The translations under genes were made by a program, and so were the position numbers. A stretch of 64,000 nucleotides of DNA from Limanda limanda (Eukaryota > Chordata > Actinopteri > Pleuronectiformes > Pleuronectidae): positions 16,782,002 through 16,846,001 of the forward strand of contig NC_083641.1 of the NCBI RefSeq assembly GCF_963576545.1, read 5' to 3'. This document shows, piece after piece, positions 47,864-62,126 of the stretch; positions within the stretch are counted from its first letter, which is position 1, and each line of letters begins with the position of its first letter. The notes under the pieces are model-generated. The model was not told the origin of the DNA, ran no database searches, and worked only from the letters and a program-made list of their open reading frames with translations.

Positions 47864-49164
47864 CTGTAAGAGGAGAAAGAAAGAAAAGATAAGAACTCGC
47901 AGTCAGAAAAACACAACGGTGGACGAATAGGATTTTATGAGGCACATCGACATTTCATGCGAGCGCAATCAATTTCACACTGCACAGTGTTATAGTAATC
48001 CAAGACATAAAGATACCCTCTTATGGGATTATATGAGGAATCAAAAGATGCATAAAGGTGTGATTTGTCCTGCTTGCAAATCCTGATAGTAAACTACGCA
48101 TTTCTAAATGCATCTTCAGCACAAAAGTCTTGCATTATAAATCACACAGCTAGTCAGGTATCAGCTTCTACAGTCCGGCTATGGAGTGAAATGCTGGAAG
48201 AAAGTTTTAGAGAAACAAATGTCTTATGCCAAAGCCATTTATTGTTGCTCACTGCAAAACGGAGAAGAAGAGACGAATAATACATGTTAACACTGTGCGA
48301 TGTCATCTAATTCTGATGGCAGTCCTTCGCATGGCGTATTGAAACCCAAACTGTCCTCACATGGAACAGACCTACAATGTTAGATCCACTACGAGAGACT
48401 TAATGACCCTGAGACACAGAGACACTGGCTGTATGCTTTGTCTTTCTACCTCATCGGTAAGGTCGTAGCCATCTCAGACACGGATGGTCAACTATTAACT
48501 ACAGGCAGTGACATCTGAGTGTGACCTGTGTACAGAAGCATGACCTGGTACTAGCTGGAGAACTCAACACCTAATAGAACAGAAATCACACTGTAGGAAG
48601 GAAAACATCTCTGACACAGGCCAGTCCCGCTCTGGCAATGCAGTGTATATTTGTGTGCATGCGCGCTAGTGTGTATGTGCGTTAGTGTGTGTATATGTGT
48701 GTGGGTATGATAGAATAAGTGAAGGTAGAAATCTATGATGAAGCAACGGTACACTAAGTTCGAGATCCTGTCTGTTTTATGGGAAGTGTAATTCGGATCA
48801 TTATGAAGCTAATTAATGGGAACACTGTGGAAGCCTACTGGTCTGTTTTATTCTCTTTTACTTCATTAACAGCAGCTGCAGGTGTGTGATGATGTGTGAA
48901 TCTTCATATTACACAAGCTGATATTTCTCACATGTAGAAATATTAATTTATTTGACATATCACAGATTTTAATCTCGTGAAAAATGTCAGATACAAATAT
49001 ATCAGTCGATATATACATTTAAAAAAAAGTTGGCAACGATTCCTATGATGATATTATCAAACCCTTATGACAGATAAAATGTAAATGATGCTTGATATTT
49101 TACAGTTTAGACATAAACTTTATTATCTATGATATAACATTAATTAAAACAAAACAAATACAAC
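47864..49164. other. Non-coding stretch, no gene recognised
   Basis: An irregular GT-rich region lies at 48651-48710. Nothing else recognised. Confidence 0.45.
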
Positions 49165-49330
49165 TTTAGGGGGCAGTGTGTAGGATTTCTAGGGCTCTCT
49201 AGGATATAATCCTCATATTGAAGTTATATGAACTGTGTAGTGAGCATAAAACCAAGAGTGTTTGTCTTATATACTATTAAATATTGCTACAGATGCCCGG
49301 AGAGGACAAACCAGTCAGCGGTGGTGTCTC
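49165..49330 (+). repeat. 'GGGGGCAGTGTGTAGGATTT' fish MITE-like repeat
   Basis: The start 'gggggcagtgtgtaggattt' with 'aggatataatcctcatatt' and later 'gagaggacaaaccagtcag' matches the order of a common fish short transposon-like repeat. The right end is unclear; the purine-rich DNA up to about 49600 may belong to it. Confidence 0.5.
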
Positions 49331-52300
49331 GCGTTTGTATATTGATTAAGCAGCATGAAGTGATCTCCTGTAAACCTGGAGGAAGTCGTCTGAGAGGGTT
49401 ATGAAAGGCTTGGAGGAAGTTTGCTGACAGAAGCTAAGTTGAATGGAGGATAACACAACAGAAAAACCAAGAAGGGAAAACGTGATGAGGTGAAATGAGA
49501 CGGGACGTGACAGAAACGAGGATAAACACTCTGTGTTGTCTTCACGAAGGAAAACTACTGAGAGATGAAGAGTTTCAGACCAACTCCAGTTTTCCGTTGA
49601 ACAGGTAATTTAGCACATCAATATAGATTCAATCTGTTTTATGGATCAGTTTAACTACTATGCTCCAGAAATACAATCTTTTATTCAGTCAGATGCTGGT
49701 ATAGTAAAATGACATTGTTAACGATAGATCCATATTGTTATCGATTCATGCCCATGATCATAGTAGTAATTGTTGAGACACCAGAGATTTATCTATTTTT
49801 ATTTACTTTGTTTAGTGAACTTCCCACTACCTCAGGATGTAAAATCATTCATTTCCTAATGTTCTTTTACAGCTTTCAGACAGACCCTGATAGATACAAA
49901 AAAATACAAATCCAGCCTTGTATAACAGTGGAACAGACAAGGCGAGTCTTTCCATTAAAAACTGTAATGTTCCTGTGGTTTCATCCAAGTGTACATAAAC
50001 CTCGACATTCAGATTTGACTGGAAAGAAGGTCATTTACACCATGTTTTTATCCTAAATATCCGCTGTGATCCTCTGGACCCGCATTCATGTTCGCTTGCA
50101 CATAACTCACAATCTTGCACCTCTCGCCAAAAGGGCACGTGACGACATCTGATGGTCTTGTTTTACCGTTTCTTACTTGTCTCTTACTTCATATACTCGT
50201 CCAACATTCAAACTACTACTGTGTACACCTCTGCAACTCATCAGCATTCCAAACAAAACCCAGCATACAATACTGCCAGACAATTTCCACGGTAAATGAG
50301 AAAGTAAATGTCACTTACAAGATGAACATTAATCTCATGTCATTGCATTTTAATGGCGCCCTTACTCAGAGGAGGATTAAACTTCTCCCTAGAGATCAAC
50401 ATAATCACTTCACACATGCGGAGATCACCCTCCTATGTCAGAGCAGATGCACGTGCAGGACCCGCCCATGTCACATGTGAACTACAATCACACCGTACCT
50501 TGGAGTGACCTTGTGACGTGTTCATTTCAGTTCACTAGAGCTGATGGCTTTTACGAACCCGCATTTCTATCTGGAGTGGAAAGTAATGTATTGCCCTACT
50601 TCTCAATGGAATCCTTTTTGTACAAATAAAAGCTTTAGTTATTTAATGGGCATGTATCAATCACATATTAGCATTTAATTAACTTTAACTTAGAGGAATG
50701 CAAAGTAACTGAGTAAATCTTAAGCAAAACATCACAAAACACACAATAAAGATTTAACACATTATCTCACATTAAGTTATCCGGGCAAACCCCATGCTGT
50801 TCCATCAATACACCTCAGTTAAGCTCTGGTGGTTTGTCTTTTGCAGTATTGATCTCATTAAATACGGCCGACTCCTCTGTCGACATACTGTAAAACAGAT
50901 TAATACTGCTACTTTGTGATTGTAACCGGAAAGCGGAGATTCTGCAAGCACTTGCGTTCCTCCTGGGAGAACTCCAGCGGCTCAAGTGCATTTTCAGAGA
51001 TGAATCAATTCAATGCATTCATTTTATCCAGCCAGGAAATCCACTTGTAATTACTTGCAATACGTTTTAAAGAATTTATGTATCCAGCTTGAGACAATTT
51101 GGGCACAGAACAAAAGGTTAGATCAAATGAATATTTGAAGTTCTTGCAGGGGTTGTGGGATAAATAATGATGGGGAAACTTGTGAAGTGCTGACATATGT
51201 AAAGTTTTAGCTGAGAGGATATTGTTGCTGAATATTCCCTCCGCTTTCCTCTCCGACTCATTTCCCTCAATCTTTATCCTTCCTCCCCTCTGTTTCTATT
51301 CTTCTCTCTTCCTTTAATCTTCTGGCTGCTGTATACAAGCCAAAGGTGCAGATTATATTTCCTGTCAAACACTGCCGACGGCTCTAAAATCCCTCTTGTG
51401 CTACCTGACCTTACCATTGATAAAAAAAAACCATGGCAACTTGCACAGCAGGTTTGAAGTTTGGCCACAACACATACATTGGGCCGTTGCTCTTGAATGT
51501 CATTCACAATGCGAAAATGCAATTAGGAAAATAATATTCTGAAAGCTGCATATATGAAAGTAGAAATGCCAGACATCCGCTGCTTAGTCTCCAAGCAGTG
51601 AATCCGTAAAAACAAAACAAGATGGTTTGAAAGATGCCAATGGCTGTTATTTCACTGATTATCCTAGGTGCTGAACATATTTGCAAATAACTACATCAGA
51701 TTATGTGCATTTGATTATGTATGGCATAAAGAATAAGAACCTGTGCTTTTGTTGAAAAACATCTACTAGCGGTGTGCTTGTCATCTCGTAAAAAACGAAA
51801 CAGCCCTGACTAGCTGTAAGGCACGTTTTAAAACATACACAACACAACCGCCGCACTGTAAAAAGCTACATTATGAAAAGCCCTTGGGAAATCGCTCTCA
51901 TGTATTTTGCACCATCTGCGTGGAGAAACCATCAGCCTCAGGCCTCAATTGTTCTGCAAACTCTCAGACATTCTTAACAGGATTTTTTAGTTTCTGGTGA
52001 TTGTAAAAATAACAGTTTTGTGCACCAAAGATATTCATGTGTGAATCCGAATTGTAAATTCTCTCCTGAGCACAGGAAACACTAATGTTATGAAAAAAGC
52101 TTAAAGCTTGCTAAATTGGTTAAATTAATGGAGTTAATGTGGCTGAATTCCATTTAGCGTCTTTCGGTTTCAGGGTCATTGTTATTTTCGTTATCAATGT
52201 TGCAAAGGGAAAGTAAAAGAAATTAATGTCATCTTTTCTACAGACATATTTTACCTGCAGTTTAGCGATTTAAACATTTTGAAATCAGAAAAAGTCAAGG

Positions 52301-52560
52301 TCAGGATGAGCCCCTGATTTAATGACAACGTTATGGGGTGAATACTATTCTCTTTTCTTATTACAGAGACTTTCTGCAACCATGATTGTCTCCTTTTTAT
52401 CTTTCTTTTAATATTCTGCTTGAAGTGCGTTTAGTATGACGCTGAAGAATACGAATTGCCTTACCAGACAGTTCAATAATAAAAGGTGTACACCCTTTAT
52501 TAACACTGCAACATTAATCTGGAAATTCTATTGCTGACATTTGGCCTTTAACACAGTTTA
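49331..52560. other. Non-coding stretch, no gene recognised
   Basis: Unique-looking DNA. Segment 51880-52560 has balanced composition and no repeat signature, so it would be a reasonable place to test for conserved non-coding elements. I see no direct evidence of one. Confidence 0.4.
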
Positions 52561-55500
52561 TAGGTTCAAAGCACCAAAATATCCCTGGGCAGCAAGGACG
52601 TCGTAATTCTGCTTCGACAAAATCATCAACATGCTGATTGAGAAAAACACTGCATAGATTTTAAAAAGGGTCACTAATCTCGAGTCAATCCTCTTCTCTA
52701 AATTGAATCTGCTTCAGATGCAACGTTTTTGTGGTTATTTGTTATTTTGTTAGCAGGAGAACTCAAAAAGCTGATTTCTGAATAGATTTTGGGGACTGGA
52801 AGAATGTGCCGTCGACTCAGCCTTCAATGAGCCGCTGTGTGAAGACTGCATTGTATATTTGTGATTGTATACACGTGTGTATTATAATATGCATGCAAAT
52901 TAAAGTGTACTCATAAATTTTGCTTTTACTTCATGAATAAAATCCATCAGAGCTTGGGGTTGAATTGATTTTTTCATTTGACTTTCCTCATTAATTGCCT
53001 TTGCAAAGACGAAAAGGTAAAATAAAAATGTCTAGAAAAGCTGTTTGATAAACCACTGTGCTAAAGCAGCTTTATGTTGATTTACTTCTAAACATGTGTT
53101 GTTCTGCAGCAGTATATGTCATATGCAGATAGATATTTCAGAGTGAAATCAATGTAAAATGGAAAGGGCAGGAGAGCAGTATGGATTTTTCTGTTTTTGC
53201 CTTGGCATGGTCATCAATCCCTACAGGTAATCTGGGAAAAGGGACACACGGGAGCACGAGCAAGACAGCTGCTAAGAGCCGCTGCAGCCGAGGTGACGGG
53301 TCAGGAAGGTTTTGATTTATTCACCCTTTAAAGTGCAAGATAGCAACTCAATGCTCCCAATACATTCTCTGAAAGACATCACTGCTGCCACAAGTGAAAC
53401 ATCTAACATTTGTAGGCCGTGTTAATGTTTAAAGGGTCTTCTTAGGGACCTTAAATGACACATTTTAACATGGATTCCAAACTTACCGTTGAGATGTTCA
53501 CAATTTGAGGGGAGGAGCTACACATCATCATCATCATCACCACATATCCCCCGTGTCAGCCTCATAACTATCCAGCTGCATTTATAGCAAATGCTGATTT
53601 AATAGGCTAATTTACAAAGATGATAAAAATTCCCATGTTTATAGCTTTCTATAATTATAGAGTGACTACACATTTCTGATTTTGATTGGATCATTATCAT
53701 CATCATTCAATTGTTTGGAATTGAAATTGTTTTTTTTTATGTGATAGCAAATTTACGAACTTTGGTCCAATAAAACCAGCAGTCTGAGGACATGTAGTCA
53801 GACTTCACTATTTTCCAACAATTTTATAGATCAAATAAGAAAATTGACAGATTGTTTGACCAAAAGATTGATAATCACATCCCCATCATTATGTTTGTCA
53901 TTCTTGACTTTGGTGAACATTATGTTGATAAAATACATTCAGTAAACTCCATCTAGTGATAAATAACATGGGATATGATGGGAAGCTGAAGAAAAGCTGC
54001 TGTACTAAAGGGATCTTAAAACGTACATAGTTTCAAAGTGTAAAACAACACATCTGGATCGTAAGTAAAGGCTGAACCTTGGCTTGATTTGAAGAATTTA
54101 GAAAAAATGTGTTCTCTAATGTTTATATCTGAAGGCGTCTTGGCCTGTCAGTTAGTGTGTGTTGGACCTGCCGCCTCTGTGCTGCTGTTCTTAATGCTGA
54201 ACTCTGGAGCTCAGCCTCCAGTTATGAAGGAATATAGCTTCCTATCGGTCTGTGCCATGACCCCAATTGGAGAGCCATATTCAATGCAACACACAGGAGA
54301 GATGAGAGGCAGCAGTGAGCTGCCCAGGCAGGCTGCAGGGGACAGATAAAGCTTTTAGAATTCACGAGCTGTCATCACGCCGTCCCTGATACTAACCCGC
54401 CCCGCTCCTCCTCCATCAACCCCCCGGTGGCAAAGGGACTGTACGTGAAACATTGTTTACAGTGACACAACAAATATGCAGGCACAAGTTAACAAATCCT
54501 CCCAATTCTCTCCACCAACCCACACAGAGGTTAGTGGACATAAAATATTATATCCTGACAGGCAAACAGATTGAATCAAAACAAAGCGGTAATCCACCTT
54601 TTGTTTATTAATCTCGCTTCAGTAGTGTAAGGGAATAAAATAAAGGGAGATCACGAGAAGGTGAGGAAAGCTATAAAAAGGAAACAGAGGAGAAATGGAA
54701 AGTGGGTGAGGAAAACTAAAAATGGAAGCAGTTTCATGGTGTCCAAAGAAAACTTGGCTACACTCAATAAAAAGTTTGTGTGCTTTTCATGATCAGACCA
54801 AACACACTGTAAGTATCTTAATGTCAGCGTGATACACTTGAGTTGGTGAGTAGGTTAACAGCCCACTGCAAATAGGCAGGTTTAGAACAGCTCTGTAACA
54901 GGGTAAATTATTTAAGTTCTATGCATTTGGTTGTAATTGTGGTTTCTTTTTATTTTATAGTATTTATAATATAGTTTTTTTTTTTATAGTTATCACTATC
55001 TGAGACGATTTACTCCCTCTATCTGCTCATATTGGTTGGGCTCCTCTTTTATTGTGGTCTAAAAGAAGAATTAACTTTATATTTTCTTATGAATAAATAA
55101 AGCCTTTTTATTAACAGTCCACCACTGAGTTTCTGACTTCAAAAGCCAAAAGAAGCCAAGTATATAGCAAAGGAATTGGAGCCTCCCAAAGAGTTAGCTA
55201 GCTGCGACGTTTCATTCTTGCTTCCTCAACTGCTGTAGGGTTTTGTGAAGGTTTCGCAATAAACTGACAGGATGAATGTCTGCACGCTTTTTTACCCGTT
55301 TCTGATTATATGAGGTCCGCGTCTCTGGGCTAGACTTTGCAATAAAAGCAACAACGACCAACCGGAGCATGGCAGCTGGCTATGGTGGACTGTGCATGTA
55401 AAGATAAGGTGACGGAAACATAAAGTGCACGGACTGACAAGAAATGCACGAGTGTGGGGGAGAGAAAGACAGTAAGAAGGTGGAGATGTGAGCGAGGCAG

Positions 55501-56046
55501 AATGATAGAGGAGGAAGAGAAGGGATGAACTGGAAGAGAGAATAGAGAAGTGGCAGCAGGACGGAGGGACAGGGGGGAGGGCATATTAGGAGCTGGAGAA
55601 GTTGAGTAAGTGGCACACTGCCACGTTGGGCATTGCAGGACAGAACAGACTCATTTAGGCGTCTGCAGTCGACGCTGCTGAATGGCAATAGTGCTTCCTC
55701 TGCTGCTGGATTCAGGGACGTGCCCTGAGTATAGAGCAGCCCTCTTCCTGTGGCCTGGGGCCTTAAATCAGTTCTGCACTAGACACACCAATCAGCAGCT
55801 GCACACACACACTCTCCCACTGTTTCTCGCTCGTGCTCTCTTTCTCGTGGCCAAACAGAGATGTCCCATTTGCTCACCGTGACCCCGGGGTGAGACTCAA
55901 GAAGACAACATTGACCTTGATCTCAACAACAGTCACGAGAGAGAAGGAAGGAGAGAGAAGTAGCGCATGTGAGCGTAAATAGGAACCGGCCAGTAGGAAA
56001 CCCTGAGAAGACATCCAGGTGTGACAGTGCTGACGCGCAGTGAGGA
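52561..56046. other. Non-coding stretch with a short (ATC)n run
   Basis: A (CAT/ATC)n run is at about 53525-53540 and another ATCATT patch near 53694-53706. Segment 55440-55590 is purine-rich. No gene recognised. Confidence 0.45.
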
Positions 56047-56541
56047 GGTTTCTCCAGCGCCGCCGCTCCCATAACGCGCACTACGCGCTGTGCGTAGGGC
56101 ACCAAGTCCTGAGAGGGCACCAGAAAAATAGGCAACTGAAAAATCATCATAGTTATAATAATTATGTAGTTGAGCGTTTGGTTGTATCATAGGTCCGGCC
56201 TCAGCCGACAAAGGACACGAGAGCAGGGCATGCGCTCGGGACAGCACACCCGTTTATTCTCTGCTCACTTTGCAACTTCACTCATCACAGAACCCACTTC
56301 CTTTAAAACCCCCTTTCAAAATAAGTCACTACCAACAACCCGCTTAGAACAGGAAATACAAATCAACCCTCAACAATAACGTCATTAAATAAAATAGCTT
56401 ACAATTATAATGCCGATATTATTTCAGTATAGAAATATTAGGCACCTTTTAGGCATATATATCACAAAACAGGCAGAACAAGAGATATATTTAATTGCTC
56501 AAAAAAAAAGTTACATGACAAGTCCTGTCATTGAGAGTTAA

Positions 56542-56802
56542 TCAGCAGGTGACAATGTAGAGACCTGTGTGCCCCCTCCAACTGATCCTGCTCTTTGGAC
56601 GCCACAAGTTTTAGACGCGGATCGTGTTGAAATAGTGCGAAGAGGTCCATTTAAAATCCCATCAGATTTTAATTTTCCAAGGGGACTAGATGGCCGGGCG
56701 TTTAATAGTAGCCTACCATTCAAAACACTCTCAAATGGAGAGAAAATCATGAGAAGTTGGCTTGTTTACTCGCAACAAAGCAAAGCTGTGAAGATTTTCT
56801 AA
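56542..56802 (+). pseudogene. Broken TTF-type zinc-finger exon of a hAT transposase
   Basis: The plus-strand frame from about 56542 (first codon after TAA at 56539-56541) to the stop at 56800-56802 contains PPPTDPALWTPQV, then IVRRGPFKIPSDFNFP, then GRAFNSSLPFKTLSNGEK and SWLVYSQQSKAVKIF. This is the layout of the TTF-type zinc-finger domain at the N-terminus of hAT transposases and related ZMYM-type host proteins: a D..LWP-like start, an R.F...Y/F motif, then RSWLVYS. The expected cysteine pair directly after WLVYS..K.AV is missing and the frame ends at KIF-stop. An AG-ending sequence just upstream could be a splice acceptor. No catalytic domain follows. Family recognition is mine, without a search. 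Confidence 0.65.
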
Positions 56803-57097
56803 TAACTTGAATGTGTGTGTTTTAGCTGTTCTACATTGTGTGTTTTTCAAAGTAAAGTAAAATTGTGTGAATTTTCTACTTCTCAATCTTTGCTTTATTG
56901 AAGAAGATTGCTAACTTGTATACTTCTGCTTTTAAGTTTGTATTTATGGATGACTATTTAATTTCTACGAAGATTTTGCACATCCCAATACTTGTGTGTA
57001 TGTATGTTTTGGCTGTTCTGTGTACTGTGTTTACAAAGTAGATTTTCCTTTTTCATTTTACTAAAATGTTAAACTGGCAGAAACAAACGTTTTTACT

Positions 57098-57114
57098 GGG
57101 GGGGGGGGGGGGGG
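57098..57114. repeat. Poly-G run (17 nt)
   Basis: Read directly, inside the hAT copy near its right end. Confidence 0.95.
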
Positions 57115-57173
57115 CATCATAAAGGAGTTATGCTTAGGGCACCAAAATGGCTAGCAGCGGCACTGGGTTTCTC

Positions 57174-60100
57174 ACAAAGCTCCTGCTGATGTAACGCTGT
57201 GGACATTGAAGAATCTGATGAGGAAGACCTGAGGTGTGCTGCTCTGCCAGAAGGGAAGGATTTCAGGAAGACTTCGATCCAGGCTCCCTGCAAGCGATAT
57301 CGAGCAAGAGCAGAGCAAGGGCTCCACACGGCTGGTGTGTCCTTGCCCTCTATTCCCTGGGTTCCCCGAATTACAAAAAGCAACATGACTTTGAATCCTT
57401 TTGGGCTTCAACCTTACCTGAGGACGGCAGCTGTTTGTGTATCCCACCGTTGTCTGTGTTCATTTATAATGCATGACCCGGAGTACAATATTATTTCCTG
57501 AGGGTACACAGGTATATGCATAATTTACCCCAGATTCCATGAAAGCAGACGGCGCACAGCACGACCTCGGGGAGGGATGTGTTTTGTCAGGACATCCTGC
57601 TGACACAACTGGCAACTGGAATTCCAGTGATTTGTAGAAAAAAAGAAGAAGCCAAGAGCGTATTTCAATACTTCAAGAAGATTCAAATTCCCTTCGGATA
57701 TCCATCACCGAGACAAGAACACAGACAGCTGAGTTACGGCCGCCGTACAAAACCAATCTGATTTCCACAAGCCAGAAAACAACCTGTATTCTGTTCAGAT
57801 ACGTTATGGTCCTGTCTGTATAAATGGAATAACTTGTTCTCTTTTCAACATGTCATGTCAGTTTAGGGTTCAGTCTTAACTATTCTTTCAATCCAAATTG
57901 TTCTAGACCTGGAGAAATGTCATTGTTTGACTAAATTCACTCTTACGACAGCACTTCAGCAGAATGAAACAAATTTTAGCCAGTTAGAGAATTCGTTGAC
58001 ATGTTGAATGCATCATACGTTTCTTCCAAAGGAGAATCCAGCAGGTCAATCAAACCAGAACAAGGTGTGTTATGACTCCATTACACTTTGAATTTGAAAT
58101 CCTTTTTACAAATGCTGATCATCTGTTATATTTGCCAGTTTTGATCTTGAAAAAAATAAACAAAATCTGTTCCGTGGGTGTAGTTAGCCAAAAGTAATTT
58201 ATGCTCTTCACTGTCAACATTCATCAAAGAAGAAAATATTATATTCCTACGTTTCTTTTCTTATATTGAGTTTTTCCAATTTATTTTCAAATATGCCCAG
58301 ACGAAAAAAACTATATTTCAGTTGCGACTGCAGTGGAAATCAGTTGTCATGATGGTGATGCATTTCATCACTTCCTGCCGTGCCTCAACCCTCCTCTCAT
58401 AAGCCAGAATTCATTAGCATCTTTCAGCGCCATAAGATAATTCACACACTCCTGTGATTATTAAGACCCGCGTGCCCCCCCAGCACTTCATAAAGTATCC
58501 ATCCTCACTCTATCGATCCACGTCTGTCTCATATTCAAGTCTCCAGGCGCCTCCGGCTTTGTTTTGCAGTCTGTTTCCCTCTCAACCTGCTCGCCTATTA
58601 CAGCCAATCTGACACGCACAGACAACAATGCACGCTAATGGCACTTTGATGAGTTGCTTGACCATGAATACTGGGCTGACATTGAGCAAAGGCCTTGAGG
58701 GACATACTCATGTAAGCCGGTAGCTGCTGTGAGTTCTGAGGTTAATTTATGAATGCATAAAAAGTATTAATGTCAAAAGGCCCTTGCATTTGCGTGAGCG
58801 TCAGGTTGTCAATTAAATCAACACCAGCAGGAATGCACTCACACACACGCACATATATAGCATGTGGCAGCTCAAGGACAGAGCAGTACACAAATGATCT
58901 CCAGAAACAGAGATAATTTCCTAGATATAGACATAGTAACTAATGTATAATTTGCAGTTATATAAAGCGTTGAATATGCCTGTTGTCTGTCTAATATTAC
59001 AGCTATAAGATATTTAGAAGAGCAATACAAACAACTAAAAAGTATAAAAGCAGCGAAGTTTTGAGTCTAATATCTCCTCCATTTTCTTCAAACATTGCAG
59101 AGGCACCATTGATTAGCGTGAACAGAAACAATATCATCGAGGCTTGAGGGCGCAATATTTCATCTCCTGATTTAATTTCATTAAATTTTCATGAACCTTA
59201 TCTTTTTTTGGTAAAACTGTTTTCTTACACCACAAACCATCATCTTGACTTTGATTTAAACCTGCAGGCTTGAATCTCACGGCCTAATCTCAGCTTCAAT
59301 CTATAGCGTTGATGTAGTGTGTTAATGGAAATGTGATTTTAAGTGCAATAAAGTGCCTGTTGTTTTGTTCCACTGATGATCCTACATCTTGGAGCCTTCG
59401 ATTCATTGTAGGCACGTGTTGTAGACACAAGTGTCAGACAATCTGTTTGATTTATACTTAAGGCTGTTAGCAGTATTGATCCTCACAAGACTTAGAGATC
59501 TTTCGATTAGAAGAGACTTAAGAAAAAGGGCTCGTTTCATTCTGCATGATGTTCTTAACAAGTACACAAACAGGAAAAACCAAACCTACTGATCCATGAT
59601 CTGCAAATTGTGCACTATGAAGCCAAGTAATAAAACTGGAATATCACTCAGTTGAGTCAAATCTCCTCCAAGACCCGACCCGATGATATTCTAGTTTATA
59701 AATTCGTTAGATCTGGTTTTTCATTTGAATCTGAATGAAATTGCACAAACTAATAAATAGCAGTCCCCTTAACATGTCGGATTTTTCAATCAAAAAGTGA
59801 AAATTATCTGAGAAATTAAGAAAAATGTTGAATCTTGAATTGTAAGTGAGTAAAAAAAGCCTGATAGGCACCAAAATATAATGAGATCTCTCCTGACCCA
59901 AAATGCCTCCTATTAGTTTTTGTGAAATCCTTCTATTTAAACACAGTTAAAAACAAAATGAAGGACCACTAAATGTTACCAAACCTACTTAACAAAAAAG
60001 GGCAACCCTCCTGCCAGAAATTATGCAGTACAGATGGAAATAAAGCAATAGGTCAGTGTTTGCTCTGCTCCTAATGACCAATGGCTAAAAAAGCTCTTAG

Positions 60101-61190
60101 TGACTGGTTGATGCAACAAAATGAAGTGGGGCAATAATCCCTGCTTATCCGAGCAGGACAACTGCAAAAATAACAACTATTCTAAAAGTAAAAGCGGTCT
60201 CAGACTTGGTTTAAATTCTGCCTGGGATGGTGAGATGATGCAGTTCAGCTTGTTATTTCCATTTTTCGAAAGTACAGTATCTCTGTCTTGATTCCCTCTC
60301 GACATAATGTATGACGAGGTGAATCCAATTAGGGCCCATATGTGATGAAGTGTACTTTCTCCATGTCAGTTTTACTTCAAGGTATTTGTTCCCCCCTCCC
60401 AGTGTACTTCCAGTCTTGAGGAGCAGGTTTGTTTTACTGCACTTGATGGTCTCGGTAACAAACAACTGGTTCATTTATGTGTTAAGTATCCTCTAATATG
60501 AAGCTAAAATATGTTCCTACATAATGAAGCTGCACCCTGCAGACTTTGCCTAAAGCGGTGCTAAATAGTCAATTAATACAAAAGAAAAGAATGCTCCAGT
60601 CTAAAAAATTCGAATTTTAGGTATTATAAATAGATTGAACAACAAACTCACTCCAATATCAGATAAAACAACATCATGATTTATTTTACAAAGGAGAAGA
60701 GCATTAGGCAGGTGCCTGACCTTTAAATCACCTTCATCTTAGATTTGTTCAGGCTTTCAGGTCTGGAGCTACGTTTTTTTTTTTTTAGAGCTGCAGGATG
60801 TGATTAAGAATGGAGATGTAATCTTCCTACATAATGAATGTCTAAGTACATTCAGGAACATTATGAGACTGCTGACATTGAACCATCTGTACAAGTTGCT
60901 GTATGTTGTCTCACAGAGTCTTAGAACATTGTCTCTAAATAGGAATGTTTATTTGATTAACACGACTAACATTTGGTTAAAAGCTCCTTGCAGCTGGTAT
61001 TGCTGGTTCTGTGTTAACACCCACTTCCTGCAAGAAATCATCAAACACAAGCAGAAGAACAGGTTTAATGAATGAGGTGAAATGAAAAGCCAGCTCAGCT
61101 TGATCATAAAGTTTGTTAAACACTGGCCGTCCTGATCTTCCTGCTTTCTCCTCTTTATCTGCCGACCTGGATCTCTTCCTGCTGGCTGAC
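57174..61190. other. Non-coding stretch, no gene recognised
   Basis: A 100-aa frame at 57199-57501 (begins MDIEESDEEDLRCAALPEGK) is the longest non-repeat frame here but shows no recognised domain and another frame overlaps it. The rest is unique-looking, with a T-run at about 60774-60786. Confidence 0.4.
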
Positions 61191-61293
61191 TGTCACACCC
61201 CGCCTCGGGTGAAGGTAATGTAACCTTAAAAAGACTGGACTTTCAAACCCAAAGATGGCAAGGCACGCAGTTGCAAATTGGTTTATAACAACA

Positions 61294-61299
61294 TTTATT
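61294..61299 (-). terminator. LTR polyadenylation signal
   Basis: AATAAA on the minus strand, about 370 bp downstream of the TATA box and about 100 bp before the LTR end. Confidence 0.5.
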
Positions 61300-61666
61300 C
61301 TCCCAACGTGTCAAAATAAGTGCACAACATACATAGGAGGCCAAAACCCAAACATCTGCAAATAGTCAAATAAAAACATATTCAAAACCAATTCCACAAT
61401 CAAATAATTCAATCAATTCAAATAATCAAATATTCTCTATAATAAATCAAAGCATATTCAAAATCAAATACCAGTACTTCAAATAATCAATGTCAATAAA
61501 TCAAATAATCCATTAGCAAAATAAATGCAAATTAAACTCAATTACAACATAATAGAATAATCACCTCAGTAGATATTCCGTGGAGAGCTGAGCACCCTGC
61601 ACAACACCGACAACCTCCTCCGGCAACAGCATGCAGCAGACTGTCAGAAGGACAGCAGCTCACCCC

Positions 61667-61673
61667 TTATATA
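61667..61673 (-). promoter_or_regulatory. LTR TATA box
   Basis: Minus strand reads GGTATATAAGGGG, just after a GC-rich 'gtgggaggggccatgg'. A start site near 61640 would be expected. Confidence 0.6.
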
Positions 61674-62126
61674 CCCCATGGCCCCTCCCACTAGACAGGC
61701 CCAATCAACAGGGGGATTATAATACTGAGCATTTTGCCAACCAACCATAAATACACTCATCAAAAAATACAGCATGCATGTTAATGTTACTTTCATTTAG
61801 CAGATTAGTGATTTTCACTGGTACATTTAAAATTGTCACTCATTAATGTCCAATGTCAATGTCCAGTGTCCCCCTTTGACACAAGGGAAAATGGTTTGGC
61901 CCAAACATGGCCAATCAGTCCAATCAGTTGCAGCAGTTATTTCCTGACACCATATTTAAAGCCCTCAGCCCCACCCTGACTCTTTTAGTCTGCAGTACAG
62001 AGCCGTGGTGAGCGGGTAAGATTGTTTGTGAGTGTTTGAACAAAGAGAATGTATGCTTGAGGGCCTTGCCGCTCACACCATCCATCAATGCGCGCCGCCG
62101 ACAGGCAGCCAAACAGGGACAGTGGT

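Larger units (their letters stand above)
56055..57165. mobile_element. Internally deleted hAT transposon with 8-bp target duplication
   Basis: Left end CAGCGCCGCCGCT and right end, reversed, CAGTGCCGCTGCTAGCC form short imperfect terminal inverted repeats. Flanking 8-mers at 56047-56054 and 57166-57173 are both GGTTTCTC. 'TAGGGCACCAA' occurs near each end in the same orientation (about 56095 and 57135). Length is 1,111 bp. It contains a transposase N-terminal exon remnant (see next entry) but no RNase-H-like DDE domain or hAT dimerisation region, so it is non-autonomous. A 17-nt G run lies near the right end. Confidence 0.92.

Noticed and set aside
57199..57501. 100-aa acidic-start open frame
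   Set aside because: No recognised domain, overlaps another open frame, and no splice or promoter support.
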